Source: Shimazuella soli
Lineage (GTDB): Bacteria > Bacillota > Bacilli > Thermoactinomycetales > Thermoactinomycetaceae
DNA length: 64,000 bases
Direction: 5' to 3'
NCBI RefSeq assembly: GCF_022511585.1
Contig: NZ_JAKWBN010000007.1
Span: forward strand, 1 to 64,000
Part shown: positions 1 to 8,604 of the stretch, in pieces
How the letters are laid out: each line of letters begins with the position of its first letter
Numbering within the stretch: the stretch's first letter is position 1
The notes under the pieces: model-generated
What the model was told of the DNA's origin: nothing
The model's input: only the letters and a program-made list of their open reading frames with translations
Database searches by the model: none
Translations under genes and position numbers: made by a program

Positions 1-99
1 TAGGTAAGACCCCTTGTAGATGACGAGGTAGATCGGTCTGAGGTGTAAGCACAGCAATGTGTTTAGCTGACAGATACGAATCGGTCGAGGGCTTCTCCT
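1..99 (+). rRNA. 23S ribosomal RNA, 3' end (partial)
   Basis: The first ~99 bases match the conserved tail of bacterial 23S rRNA: a segment reading like 'gatgacgaggtagatcgg', then 'gatacgaatcggtcgagg', the usual closing helix. Only the 3' end is in the window; the rest lies upstream. The exact last base is uncertain by a few nucleotides. Confidence 0.9.
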
Positions 100-163
100 A
101 CTGCAACATCATCTTTTCCTATCTGATTTTGAAAGTGCGAGTCACTTTCTACAACACAATACG

Positions 164-280
164 TCTGGTGATCATAGCAGAGGGGTTCCACTCGTTCCCA
201 TCCCGAACACGATCGTTAAGCCCTCTCACGCTGATGGTACTTGGACCGCAGGGTCCTGGGAGAGTAAGTAGTCGCCAGGC
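164..280 (+). rRNA. rrf: 5S ribosomal RNA
   Basis: A 117-base segment with the standard Gram-positive 5S plan: a 5' strand beginning tctggtg, the conserved loop 'cgttcccatcccgaacacg', 'gttaagccctc', 'gatggtacttgg', and a 3' strand ending cgccaggc that pairs with the 5' end. It follows 23S by about 65 bases and is followed at once by a terminator, so it closes the rRNA operon. Confidence 0.95.
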
Positions 281-287
281 AACACAC

Positions 288-316
288 AAAGCCTACCATT
301 AATGGTAGGCTTTTAT
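288..316 (+). terminator. rRNA operon terminator
   Basis: Perfect stem gcctacca / tggtaggc with loop ttaa, followed by a T-rich run, directly after 5S. Confidence 0.9.
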
Positions 317-319
317 TTT

Positions 320-728
320 CATTCACGAAATTAGAATCATCGAAGGAACACTAAGTTTTCTATTTTCTTATCTAATGAATTATCGATAACATGTTCCATA
401 CTAAATTAAATGAACTTTGTCGAATGGATTAGAGACAATTCTAAGCATAAGGGATGGGGGAAGCTGTGGAAACCCAATGAATGTTCATACTAATGCTGAT
501 ATATTTAAGACGATTTCGATTACCTTCTCGTGCGCTATAAATTAGAATTGATGATTGTTTTTCCCAAAATATCCTATAAACGTTCACTAGTAAATATTGC
601 TTATTAAAGCTTATATTTAAATTAAATATATTATTTTATGCAAATGCTTTGTCTATCCTTTCACTTGCTTTTTTATTAATGGAAAAGGTGTTATAGTAAA
701 AACCATAAGAAAAAGCGGAGTGTGGGCT
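320..728. other. Intergenic region before rapZ
   Basis: About 400 AT-rich bases between the rRNA terminator and rapZ. I see no gene. A possible -10 (tatagt) lies near 694 before the rapZ ribosome site, with no convincing -35. Confidence 0.5.
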
Positions 729-1601
729 ATGCAGAAACATAATGAAGTACAACTTGTTGTAGTTACAGGTATGTCTGGAGCAGGAAAAACAGTCGCAGCT
801 CAGTGTTTTGAAGATCTCGGTTACTTTTGTGTAGATAATCTTCCACCGATCCTTATATCTAAATTTGCTGAGCTATTGGGGCAGTCTAATGGAAAACTAC
901 AAAAAGTAGCACTTATTATTGATCTGCGAGGCAGAGCATTTTTCTCCACCTTGTTAGACTCCTTAAAACAATTGGAGGAACAGTATGGAATACATCATCA
1001 AATCCTTTTCCTTGAGGCTGATGATGATACACTTGTCCGGAGATATAAAGAGACAAGAAGAAGGCATCCGCTTGCACCTGATGGGACACCGCTTGACGGT
1101 ATTCGGCAAGAGAGGATGTTATTGCAGGAGCTTCGAGAGAAAGCAGATAATATAATTGACACTAGCAGACTTCGACCACTTGAACTCAAACAGCAGATTC
1201 AAACATTACAGAAAGCCTCGAAGACAGATGCATTTGTTACATTTATGTCATTTGGCTTCAAACATGGAATTCCCATTGACGCTGATTTAGTTTTTGATGT
1301 GCGTTTCTTACCTAACCCACATTATGTTGATGAATTGCGTCCGCAAACAGGGAGAGAGAAAATCGTCTCTGATTATGTGATGAAATGGGAAGAGACCAAA
1401 CTGTTTCTAGAAAAGATCATAGATCTGCTAACTTTTCTTATACCACAGTATAAAAAAGAGGGTAAGTCTCAACTCGTGGTGGCGATAGGTTGTACGGGGG
1501 GTAAGCACCGTTCTGTGGCAATTGCCGAGCATCTATATCATACATTGAAGGATCAGGAAAGATGCCAAGTGAAGCACCGAGATATGGAGAAAGGCGGTTA
1601 A
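729..1601 (+). CDS. rapZ: RapZ/YvcJ family nucleotide-binding protein
   Basis: P-loop ATPase of the RapZ/YvcJ family, which binds nucleotides and, in enterobacteria, acts as an adaptor for RNase E on a small RNA; the role in Bacillales is less clear and has been linked to competence. The Walker A motif GMSGAGKT lies near the N terminus. The family C-terminal signatures DELRPQTGRE and IGCTGGKHRSVAIAEHL are both intact, and the length (~290 aa) is normal. I start at the ATG at 729, 8 bases after ggag; a GTG three codons upstream would overlap the ribosome site. It is the first gene of the conserved rapZ-yvcK-whiA-crh operon and overlaps or abuts yvcK. Confidence 0.95.
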   Translation: MQKHNEVQLVVVTGMSGAGKTVAAQCFEDLGYFCVDNLPPILISKFAELLGQSNGKLQKVALIIDLRGRAFFSTLLDSLKQLEEQYGIHHQILFLEADDDTLVRRYKETRRRHPLAPDGTPLDGIRQERMLLQELREKADNIIDTSRLRPLELKQQIQTLQKASKTDAFVTFMSFGFKHGIPIDADLVFDVRFLPNPHYVDELRPQTGREKIVSDYVMKWEETKLFLEKIIDLLTFLIPQYKKEGKSQLVVAIGCTGGKHRSVAIAEHLYHTLKDQERCQVKHRDMEKGG

Positions 1602-1609
1602 ACACAGGT

Positions 1610-2593
1610 ATGAAACGGAAAAAACAATACCCGCGGATAGTCTGTATTGGTGGAGGAACTGGATTGTCAGTCTTGCTCAGAGGTCTCAAAAAGTTTCCTG
1701 TAGAGATTACTGCCATCGTGACAGTAGCAGATGATGGTGGTAGCTCTGGGCGATTACGAAATGATCTTCAGATGCCTCCGCCTGGTGATATTCGAAATGT
1801 ACTAATTGCAATGGCTGATACAGAGCCGCTATTAGAGAAAGTTTTCCAACATCGGTTTCAAAATGGGAACGGACTGGCTGGACATAATTTAGGCAATTTG
1901 ATGATTGCTGCCATGCAAGAGATAACAGGTGATTTTACCACAGCAATCAAAGAATTGAGTAGAGTACTTGCCATAAATGGAAGAGTATTCCCAGCAAGTG
2001 AGCAAGATGTGGTGCTCTTAGCAGAGATGATGGATGGGACGATTGTCAAAGGAGAATCTCAAATTCCCAAGGCTGGAAAGAAAATACGTCGAGTGTTTCT
2101 CCACCCGCCAAGTCCGAAGCCACAAGAGGAAGCAATCGAAGCCATTCGAGAAGCAGATGGGATAATTGTAGGTCCAGGAAGCTTATATACAAGCATACTT
2201 CCAAATCTCCTAGTGAAAGGGATGGCTGATGAGATTCGGAAATCAAATGCTTGTAAAATTTATATTTGTAACATTATGACGCAGCACGGTGAAACAGACG
2301 GCTTTTCAGCGAGCGATCATATACGCGTTATTTATGATCATGTTGGCCCAGGCTTGTTTGATTTTACATTGCTGAATAATGAAGTACCTCCTTCTTTTCT
2401 AAAAGAGCGGTATGCCAGTAGTCAGCAAAGTATGGTTCTACCGGATCTAGAAGAAATCATGCGTCAAGGGTGTCATCCGATCATGGATAACTTGTTGCTC
2501 TATCGAACTTTACTCAGACATGATGCTTACCGTATCAGCAAACACATCTTAAGGCTAGTTCGTGGAAGATTAAGGGAGTATCAAGGTGTTTAG
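1610..2593 (+). CDS. yvcK: Gluconeogenesis factor YvcK (CofD-like)
   Basis: YvcK/MgfK family, related to CofD (2-phospho-L-lactate transferase) but lacking that role in Bacillales. It binds UDP-GlcNAc and is needed for growth on gluconeogenic carbon and for cell shape. Visible features are the N-terminal IGGGTGLSVLLRGLK, VADDGGSSGRLR and GPGSLYTSILPNL. From 1610 the protein is 327 aa, close to the B. subtilis protein, whose N terminus aligns here. An in-frame ATG at 1562 would add 16 residues overlapping rapZ; it has a passable agg site, so the start is not settled. Confidence 0.93.
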   Translation: MKRKKQYPRIVCIGGGTGLSVLLRGLKKFPVEITAIVTVADDGGSSGRLRNDLQMPPPGDIRNVLIAMADTEPLLEKVFQHRFQNGNGLAGHNLGNLMIAAMQEITGDFTTAIKELSRVLAINGRVFPASEQDVVLLAEMMDGTIVKGESQIPKAGKKIRRVFLHPPSPKPQEEAIEAIREADGIIVGPGSLYTSILPNLLVKGMADEIRKSNACKIYICNIMTQHGETDGFSASDHIRVIYDHVGPGLFDFTLLNNEVPPSFLKERYASSQQSMVLPDLEEIMRQGCHPIMDNLLLYRTLLRHDAYRISKHILRLVRGRLREYQGV

Positions 2594-2658
2594 TTGCGGA
2601 TAAGTGTGGAAATCCATTAAAATGGATAGTAAGTAAAGGTAGCTAGAAGGGACAAATC

Positions 2659-3615
2659 ATGTCGTTTACTTCAGATACAAAAAAAGAACTAACAAAAATG
2701 GAAACCAAGCCATGCTGCAAAAGAGCTGAGTTATCAGCACTAGTCCGCATGAACGGTATACTTGAAATCAAACATAAGCAACTAACGGTGGAACTTGTAA
2801 CAGAGAGTCCTTCTACTGCGAGACATATGTTTTCTTTATTGCGTGGATTGTATCAAGTTCAACCAGAAGTACTAGTAAGAAAAAAGATCAGGTTGAAAAA
2901 AAATAATGTGTATTCTATCCGTCTTCATCAAAATTCAGCTAAAATACTTGCTGATTTAGCGATTTTTGAACCTGAGACGTGGCAGCGAATCCCAGGGATT
3001 TCTTCCACTTTAATCGTTGATTCTTGTTGTAAACGCTCTTACCTAAGAGGTGCCTTTCTCGCTGGTGGATCTGTCAATAATCCTGACAGTGGTTCTTATC
3101 ATTTGGAAATCATGACAACCTACCATGATCATGCGGAATCCTTGCAGCAATTAATGGAGGAATATCATCTAAATCCTAAAATGATCGAACGTAAGAAAGG
3201 GTACATTGTTTACATGAAAGAAGGAGATAAAATTGGTGAATTCCTAAATATTATTGGGGCTCATCCATCACTTCTTCACTTTGAAAACGTTCGCATCATG
3301 AAAGATATGCGAAATTCAGTTAATCGGTTGGTAAATTGTGAGACTGCAAATCTAAATAAGACAGTACAGGCTGCGATGCGGCAAAAAGAAAATATCGAGT
3401 TGATAGCAGAACATCATGGACTGGATAATATACCTGAAAAGCTCCGAGAGGTAGCGGAGCTGAGATTACAATATCCAGAAGTAAATTTTACTGAACTTGG
3501 AGAGTTAATCCCCAGCGGGAAAATTAGTAAATCTGCGGTGAATCACCGTATGCGAAAAATTGATGAGCTGGCCAAACAACTACGAGACAAATTGGGGGAA
3601 AATGACAGTGTATAA
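2659..3615 (+). CDS. whiA: WhiA sporulation/cell-division DNA-binding protein
   Basis: WhiA has an N-terminal fold related to LAGLIDADG homing endonucleases (without the catalytic acids) and a C-terminal helix-turn-helix. It controls sporulation septation in actinomycetes and affects division and chromosome segregation in Bacillus. Here the N terminus SFTSDTKKEL, the central RSYLRGAFLAGGSVNNP and the C-terminal FTELGELIPSGKISKSAV are typical, and 318 aa is the normal length. The start has an agaaggga ribosome site. The crh gene begins inside its last codons, so the two are translationally coupled. Confidence 0.96.
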   Translation: MSFTSDTKKELTKMETKPCCKRAELSALVRMNGILEIKHKQLTVELVTESPSTARHMFSLLRGLYQVQPEVLVRKKIRLKKNNVYSIRLHQNSAKILADLAIFEPETWQRIPGISSTLIVDSCCKRSYLRGAFLAGGSVNNPDSGSYHLEIMTTYHDHAESLQQLMEEYHLNPKMIERKKGYIVYMKEGDKIGEFLNIIGAHPSLLHFENVRIMKDMRNSVNRLVNCETANLNKTVQAAMRQKENIELIAEHHGLDNIPEKLREVAELRLQYPEVNFTELGELIPSGKISKSAVNHRMRKIDELAKQLRDKLGENDSV

Positions 3616-3865
3616 TCAAAACGTAATAGTGACTTTAGATGTTGGCCTACATGCCCGTCCAGCAGCATACTTTGTTCGTGAAGCAAGCCGTTTTTCGTCG
3701 GAGATTTATGTGATCAAAGGCACAGCGAAAGTAAATGCGAAAAGTATTATGGGTGTTATGAGTTTAGCTGTTAATAAAGGTACAGAAATTACAATCGAAG
3801 CAACAGGGCGAGACGAACAGGAAGCTGTAGAACGATTAGTAGAGATCGTGCAAGAAAAAAGTTAA
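3602..3865 (+). CDS. crh: HPr-family phosphocarrier in the crh position, with the catalytic His
   Basis: An 87-aa HPr-like protein. The place after rapZ-yvcK-whiA is that of crh, whose B. subtilis product has Gln instead of the phosphorylatable His and acts only in carbon regulation through Ser46 and CcpA. Here the active-site loop reads GLHARPAA (His17), and the regulatory serine is kept in KSIMGVMSLA (Ser48). By sequence it could therefore act both as a PTS carrier and as a CcpA cofactor. The start overlaps the end of whiA with gggggaaa just before the ATG. Whether another ptsH exists in the genome cannot be seen. Confidence 0.9.
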   Translation: MTVYNQNVIVTLDVGLHARPAAYFVREASRFSSEIYVIKGTAKVNAKSIMGVMSLAVNKGTEITIEATGRDEQEAVERLVEIVQEKS

Positions 3866-3950
3866 ACAGAGTGTCACAATTATAACAAGGTTTGAAGGGT
3901 GAATTTTGTTATGATGTAGGGTGATGAAGAATGACATGGAGGACAACAAC

Positions 3951-4622
3951 ATGGATATTCTACTTTACCCTCTTTTTGTATTGGGTTGTATGGTTTTATT
4001 CTTTTGTTGTTTTCGTTTCTTTCAGGAATCTCCGTTTTGGGGAACAGCTTGGGTCTTTTTTCTTATCATTGCCCTTGCGTATGATAATCTTGTCTTGTTA
4101 TGCGGTAGATGGATTGGGTTCGGAGAAACATTGGAAATGCTCAGTATGATTCGTTATCTCTTACATGTACTGCTCATCCCAACATTAACTTTTGTATCCT
4201 TAGATTTTCTTCGGAGAACGGGAGCAAGATGGGTAGAAAGTGTAGCAATCAAAATATTGTTCAATCTCTATACTTTTATCGTAACCATCATCGGAGTTTT
4301 TCATGATTTCTTGTGGGTTCATATGGAAGCAATTTCTATAAATGGGATTGATCGATATATTATAAGCGAATCTCCGTTTTCGATTTCGATGCTTTTCGCT
4401 TTTGTACCGATGATTTTTACATCCGTTGTGGTGTGGAAAAGAATGCAATGGTCAATCTTATTTTTTGGGTGCCTCTTCGTGAGTTTACTTGGAGCAATTG
4501 CTTTCTTTGCCGAATATTACGCACTTGGTTCATTTACCGAATTGATTTTTATGTCTGTTTTAGTATTGACAGAATATAGATTTAAACAGGAAGATTTCAC
4601 ATCCAACCTTTTTGAAGCATGA
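3951..4622 (+). CDS. Polytopic membrane protein of unknown function
   Basis: A 223-aa protein, almost entirely hydrophobic, with about seven predicted membrane spans (near residues 3-22, 32-52, 66-86, 101-121, 143-165, 169-190 and 194-210). I do not recognise the family. The start is chosen at 3951 because ggagg lies 8 bases upstream; ATG/GTG codons further up overlap that site. It stands 85 bases after crh, in the same direction, and 43 bases before a lipoprotein gene, so the two may be cotranscribed. The even spacing of helices and short loops resembles a sensor or transporter-like module, but no catalytic motif is visible. Confidence 0.75.
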   Translation: MDILLYPLFVLGCMVLFFCCFRFFQESPFWGTAWVFFLIIALAYDNLVLLCGRWIGFGETLEMLSMIRYLLHVLLIPTLTFVSLDFLRRTGARWVESVAIKILFNLYTFIVTIIGVFHDFLWVHMEAISINGIDRYIISESPFSISMLFAFVPMIFTSVVVWKRMQWSILFFGCLFVSLLGAIAFFAEYYALGSFTELIFMSVLVLTEYRFKQEDFTSNLFEA

Positions 4623-4665
4623 AGATTGCCCTGCCTAGACAAACTACGTTTAGGAGGTGGGAAGT

Positions 4666-5019
4666 ATGCTTCGGCAGATAGGTTGGATTATTTTGTGTTT
4701 TGGTTTATTGATTACTGGCTGTCAACGTACAGCTGCCCCAGAAAAAAGAACAGGTTTGGATAATGACTCTCGTTCTTATAGTTATGTGAGTTATCCGGAA
4801 AGTAAGATGGTTCAAGCTGCAAAAACAGTAGATGCTGTTTACCGTGCGAAAATGGAGTATACAGGTCGCAATATTATCATGGATATCTATGTAAAGCCTG
4901 GTGTAAAGCCGCGTGATTATGCCGTGATCGAAGCACAAGTAAGAAAAAAAGTTACACAAGCAGCTCCGCTAAATCCTTTTATTCTTCATATCCATCCAGC
5001 AGAAGAAAGCCGAACCTAG
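4666..5019 (+). CDS. Small lipoprotein
   Basis: A 117-aa protein with a short charged start, a hydrophobic stretch and a lipobox LLITGC, so Cys19 should be lipidated after signal peptidase II cleavage and the protein anchored outside the membrane. The mature part is about 99 aa, mixed alpha/beta in character, ending in FILHIHPAEE; I do not recognise the family. Ribosome site aggaggtgg is well placed for the ATG at 4666. The stop codon sits inside the terminator stem. Confidence 0.8.
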   Translation: MLRQIGWIILCFGLLITGCQRTAAPEKRTGLDNDSRSYSYVSYPESKMVQAAKTVDAVYRAKMEYTGRNIIMDIYVKPGVKPRDYAVIEAQVRKKVTQAAPLNPFILHIHPAEESRT

Positions 5020-5300
5020 GTATATAGGTTCGGCTGTATTTTTTTAATATTGGGTGCCGGTCACACTCTGTCGCTAGGGGCACCCCAGCATGACAAAGTG
5101 CGACCGACTATAGGGAGTTGGCCCGGCGTACAGTGGGGCGGTAATTTACATCACCCGGCAATCCCGGCTGTATGGCCAATCGCTATAATTACTATTATAT
5201 ATATTTGTGATGGAATGTACAGAATTTTATATACTATCTGTCTTTCCTTTCTTTTTTTGTTTGCCAGAGGCAAATAAGCCGCCTTTCATAGTTCGCTTGT
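4997..5300. repeat. Diverged repeat unit A (terminator, structured segment, helicase-tail copy)
   Basis: This stretch is an old, diverged duplicate of 5577-5870. Both begin agcagaagaaagccgaacct, continue with a terminator, tttttaatatt and a segment sharing cacactct and ggggcacc, then reach gaatgtaca. Unit A then shows a degraded copy of the helicase gene's 3' end: 5240-5295 resembles 5810-5865 (tttttttgtttgccagaggcaaa against tttttttgttttccagagccaaa, given here only in part). Not coding. Confidence 0.7.
5008..5045 (+). terminator. Terminator, copy A of a repeated stem
   Basis: Stem gccgaaccta/taggttcggc followed by a long T run. It overlaps the lipoprotein stop codon and recurs near 5305 and 5592. 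Confidence 0.9.
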
Positions 5301-5304
5301 TTAC

Positions 5305-5340
5305 ATAAAAACCGAACCTAACTTAGGTTCGGCTGTATAT
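5305..5340 (-). terminator. Terminator, copy B
   Basis: Third version of the ccgaaccta/taggttcgg stem. On the minus strand it ends in a T run (ggttcggttttt) and would terminate the small minus-strand gene at 5366-5509; on the plus strand the T run is weaker. Confidence 0.75.
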
Positions 5341-5365
5341 TTTAATCGGCGGCGGGACAATATTT

Positions 5366-5509
5366 CTATTGCCCCGCCTTGAAACCCCGAATTATTGGTG
5401 AAACCAAGACCGAAATGATCGAAGGTTCCGACCAATGGACTGCCCCTAATTTTTTCGGTGGATCGTGATCGTGATGATCGTTGATCCCAACCTGGGTGGG
5501 TGGGCTCAT
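5366..5509 (-). CDS. Candidate 47-aa small protein
   Basis: A short minus-strand reading frame of 47 codons beginning MSPPTQVGINDHHDHDPPKK, with a His/Asp-rich patch and a less polar C-terminal half. It has its own signals: TTGACA (5553-5558), a 17-base spacer and TACTAT (5530-5535), then aaaggagga (5521-5529). The predicted start of transcription falls inside that ribosome site, so the leader would be very short. The stop lies in a strong GC-rich hairpin and is followed by terminator copy B. It sits between the two repeat units and is richer in GC than its neighbours. Function unknown. Confidence 0.4.
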   Translation of the reverse strand: MSPPTQVGINDHHDHDPPKKLGAVHWSEPSIISVLVSPIIRGFKAGQ

Positions 5510-5529
5510 CCCATCGAAATTCCTCCTTT

Positions 5530-5558
5530 ATAGTAACTTTAGTGATCCTAATTGTCAA
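5530..5558 (-). promoter_or_regulatory. Near-consensus promoter, minus strand
   Basis: TTGACA, 17 bases, TACTAT on the minus strand, immediately before an aaaggagga ribosome site; likely drives the 5366-5509 ORF. Confidence 0.55.
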
Positions 5559-5576
5559 AATATTTATTTATACCCC

Positions 5577-5870
5577 GTACTAGCAGAAGAAAGCCGAACC
5601 TAGCTTTAGGTTCGGCTGTATTTTTAATATTCGATGCCAGCTCACACTCTCCGTCTCAGGGGGCACCAAGAGTGTGAAATGACGATTGCAACGAGACAGC
5701 CCGGCATTGGGTTGTCAGTATCGTTACAACATAAAAGTATTGTACAGTACTAAAAAAGAATGTACATATTATTATCTATTTTTCGCTCTCTTTTTCTTTT
5801 CAAAGAAACGATTTTTTTGTTTTCCAGAGCCAAAAGAGTCGCTTTTTCCATAACTGCGTTTTGTCTTAGG
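5577..5870. repeat. Diverged repeat unit C, overlapping the helicase 3' end
   Basis: Partner of unit A. It contains terminator copy C (5592-5626), a segment with an inverted cacactct...agagtgtg repeat, and runs into the real 3' end of the DEAD-box helicase gene. The pair therefore looks like a tandem duplication that took in the gene tail and later decayed in unit A. Confidence 0.7.
5592..5626. terminator. Terminator, copy C
   Basis: Stem agccgaaccta/taggttcggct followed by gtattttt. On the minus strand it lies ~145 bases beyond the helicase stop and may end that transcript. Confidence 0.75.
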
Positions 5871-7241
5871 AAAAACTCTCTTCTCTGTTTTTCTCTCTGG
5901 TTTTTTTGGTGTACGTAGTCTACCTGGTGCATTGAGATCCGAGAGGTTTACTTTTGTTTTATTAGGTTCTTTGGTGATCATTTTGAGAGCTGCTGCTACA
6001 AGTGCAACAGAATCGTGTTCTTCGAGTAGTTTTTTAGCAAGTTCACGGTATGAACCATAATTTTTCTCTTCTACCGTATTCCGTAAGTTCTCCATTGCTG
6101 TTAACTGTTGACCTTCTAACGCTTCATGGATTGTTGGGATTGCTTCTCTTTTGATCTTTTTCTTTGTCATCCGTTCGATATAGCGAAGGTGATCCATTTC
6201 GCGATAACTGACAAAGGTGATGGCTACTCCTGTTTTGCCCGCTCGACCAGTTCTTCCGATACGATGCACATAGCTTTCTGGTTCTTGGGGGATATCGAAG
6301 TTATAGACATGAGTTACACCAGAGATATCAAGACCGCGAGCAGCAACGTCAGTGGCGACCATAATATCAATCGTGCCTTCTTTAAAGCGGCGTACAACCG
6401 TATCACGGCGAGTTTGATTGAGGTCTCCATGCAATCCTTCAGCAGCATAACCTCGCTTATTCAACGCCTCGGTAAGTTCGTCTACGCGTTTTTTGGTGCG
6501 TCCAAATACGATAGCCAGTTCTGGAGATTGGATATCAAGCAAGTTACATAAAACATCAAACTTTTGCTTAGGAGCAAGTTCAATAAAAGATTGCTCGATG
6601 TTTGGCATGGTAACTTCTTTTGCTTTTACTTTCACTTGCATCGGCTCAGTCATAAATTTATTTGCCAACTTGCGGATTTGATCCGGCATCGTAGCAGAGA
6701 AAAGCAAAGTTTGCCGCTCAGTTGGTGCTTGATCCAAAATAGCCTCGATATCTTCGATGAAGCCCATATTCAGCATTTCGTCCGCTTCATCCAATACGAC
6801 AATTTGGATATTTTGTAGACGAATGGTTTTTCGGCGAAGATGGTCTTGTAGTCTGCCTGGTGTACCTACGATAACTTGAGGTCGTTTTTTTAGTGCACGG
6901 ATTTGGCGGTCGATATCTTGACCACCATATACAGGTAATGCACGAACGCGTTTAAATTGACCGATACGATTTAATTCCTCAGCAACTTGAATGGCGAGTT
7001 CTCTGGTAGGTGCTATGACCAAGGCTTGAACACTTTCATCCTGTGTATCGATCCGCTCGACAAGAGGGATACCGAATGCTGCGGTTTTGCCTGTTCCAGT
7101 CTGGGCTTGGCCAATAAGGTCTTGACCTGAAAGAGTAATAGGGATGGTTTCTGCTTGGATATCGGTAGCTTCTTCATACCCCATTTGGTGGATAGCTTGT
7201 AGAAGTTGTGTGCTTAATCCTAGCTCGGAAAAAGGTTTCAA
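5772..7241 (-). CDS. cshA: DEAD-box ATP-dependent RNA helicase, CshA type
   Basis: ATP-dependent RNA helicase that unwinds short RNA duplexes; CshA works in RNA decay and ribosome assembly in Bacillales and matters in the cold. All motifs are present in order: Q motif (FSELGLS...TDIQ), [23 protein letters not shown], the SAT motif, and [13 protein letters not shown]. The C terminus is a basic tail rich in Lys, Arg and Phe suited to RNA binding. The total of 489 aa matches CshA. The start is TTG at 7241, 11 bases after aaaggag. A long leader separates it from clpP. Confidence 0.93.
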   Translation of the reverse strand: MKPFSELGLSTQLLQAIHQMGYEEATDIQAETIPITLSGQDLIGQAQTGTGKTAAFGIPLVERIDTQDESVQALVIAPTRELAIQVAEELNRIGQFKRVRALPVYGGQDIDRQIRALKKRPQVIVGTPGRLQDHLRRKTIRLQNIQIVVLDEADEMLNMGFIEDIEAILDQAPTERQTLLFSATMPDQIRKLANKFMTEPMQVKVKAKEVTMPNIEQSFIELAPKQKFDVLCNLLDIQSPELAIVFGRTKKRVDELTEALNKRGYAAEGLHGDLNQTRRDTVVRRFKEGTIDIMVATDVAARGLDISGVTHVYNFDIPQEPESYVHRIGRTGRAGKTGVAITFVSYREMDHLRYIERMTKKKIKREAIPTIHEALEGQQLTAMENLRNTVEEKNYGSYRELAKKLLEEHDSVALVAAALKMITKEPNKTKVNLSDLNAPGRLRTPKKPERKTEKRVFPKTKRSYGKSDSFGSGKQKNRFFEKKKRAKNR

Positions 7242-7244
7242 TGT

Positions 7245-7607
7245 AATAAAAACTCCTTTAATAAATTGTAGTTGTTTCTCTTATTATTTGTATAAAATCT
7301 CATCCTATGTTGCAGGATGTAAAAATCTAACTCCAGATGAGCAAATTCACTAACATTTTGTTCCAAATCCGCTGATCCACCCCAAAGTAATACTTTGGAA
7401 CCTCCGGTTCACCCTTTAAGTCCACTTTGTGAGCGGGATATGCATGTCTTCCACGTCTTGTTGTAAAGAATAAAAAGGACGCTACAGCCAAGCGTAGCGT
7501 GACTAGGAAGAGCGACCTAGCGAGAATTTTGCTCTTGTTGAGGTGTATATCTTCGCTGGGAATTATTTATCTATATTTGCTCAAGTAGGGAATCTAATCT
7601 TTTAATC
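7245..7607 (-). other. Long leader region of the helicase gene
   Basis: About 360 bases without a gene. On the minus strand it would be the helicase 5' region. Several hairpins are visible: catcc/ggatg around 7300-7319, ccaaagtaatactttgg near 7382-7398, acgctac/gtagcgt near 7479-7500, and ctagg/cctag near 7503-7519. Such leaders are common for cold-regulated helicases; whether this one regulates is inference. Confidence 0.45.
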
Positions 7608-7640
7608 CCGCAAAAAATCCACCCTGATGGGTGGATTTCG
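7608..7640 (-). terminator. clpP terminator
   Basis: On the minus strand, aaatccaccc/gggtggattt followed by a T run, about 20 bases after the clpP stop. Confidence 0.9.
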
Positions 7641-7660
7641 ATTCATCTTATTTATCCATC

Positions 7661-8248
7661 TTATTTCTTTTCAATCACTTTGTCAATCAATCCATACTCT
7701 AAAGCTTCCTCAGCGCTCATAAAATTGTCGCGATCGGTATCTTTTGCGATTCGTTCGATGGGTTGCCCGGTAAACTCGGAGTACAAATGGTTTAGTTTAT
7801 CGCGCATTTTGATGATTCGTTTTGCCCGGATTTCAATATCAGATGCTTGACCTTGTGCCCCACCGAGAGGCTGGTGGATCATTACTTCACTGTTTGGCAG
7901 GGCAAATCGTTTTCCTTTTGCTCCTGCTGCAAGCAAGAAGGAGCCCATGGAAGCTGCAATTCCAATACAGTTGGTCTCCACATCAGGTTGAATAAACTGC
8001 ATCGTATCGTAAATTGCCATTCCAGCAGTGATCGAACCGCCTGGGGAATTGATATATAAGTGAATATCTTTTTCTGGGTCTTCTGCTGCTAAAAATAGCA
8101 ATTGGGCAACAATCACATTTGCTACATCATCATCGATAGCACTGCCAAGCAAGATAATGCGATCTTTGAGAAGCCGAGAGTATATATCATAGGAGCGCTC
8201 ACCACGGTTTGTTTGTTCTACTACCATAGGTATTAGGTTGTTCATCAT
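7661..8248 (-). CDS. clpP: ATP-dependent Clp protease proteolytic subunit
   Basis: Serine peptidase that forms the double-heptamer chamber of the Clp protease and degrades proteins fed by ClpX, ClpC or ClpE. The catalytic serine is in [14 protein letters not shown] and the histidine in [11 protein letters not shown]; the acid lies in the DTDRDNFMS region. The length of about 195 aa is standard. I start at the ATG at 8248 because ggagga stands 6-8 bases upstream and the N terminus [20 protein letters not shown] aligns with known ClpP; the ATG at 8263 would contain the ribosome site. A CtsR operator covers its promoter. Confidence 0.97.
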   Translation of the reverse strand: MMNNLIPMVVEQTNRGERSYDIYSRLLKDRIILLGSAIDDDVANVIVAQLLFLAAEDPEKDIHLYINSPGGSITAGMAIYDTMQFIQPDVETNCIGIAASMGSFLLAAGAKGKRFALPNSEVMIHQPLGGAQGQASDIEIRAKRIIKMRDKLNHLYSEFTGQPIERIAKDTDRDNFMSAEEALEYGLIDKVIEKK

Positions 8249-8291
8249 GTTCGTCTCCTCCATATGTAGGAAATATTTTGTTCACAGGACT

Positions 8292-8321
8292 ATCATACCT
8301 CATTGGTCAAAAAAGGTCAAA
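8292..8321 (-). promoter_or_regulatory. clpP promoter with CtsR operator
   Basis: Read on the plus strand, 8305-8321 is ggtcaaa-aaa-ggtcaaa, a perfect direct-heptad CtsR box. On the minus strand the same bases hold the -35 (TTGACC, 8315-8320) with a 17-base spacer to the -10 TATGAT (8292-8297). CtsR would block RNA polymerase until heat or protein stress. The rest of 8322-8598 shows no gene. Confidence 0.9.
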
Positions 8322-8604
8322 TAATATATGGAGATATTTTATTTGCTCATTATCGTTAGAAAGCCACGAGTTTATACGATTCATAATTAATAATTGTAAA
8401 ACAGCAGGAGAGAGGCAAATGTGATTTATGTATATAGTTCCTCACATCGTATGTAGTTTGTCTGATTTTTGTTTTCAAAGTTATGCTAGGCTACTTTGAA
8501 AAGTTATCAAGCAAAAGTTATATTGAAAGAGAAGAAGAGTTTGAACTTAGATACCAAGGGCAGAACGATATGCTGATAAGTAGTTTATAATTGTTATCGT
8601 GGTG

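Noticed and set aside
5301-5558. 85-codon minus-strand frame in the repeat block
   Set aside because: Its start lies on the promoter's -35 element and its end crosses the terminator; the alternative 47-codon frame behind the ribosome site fits the signals better.
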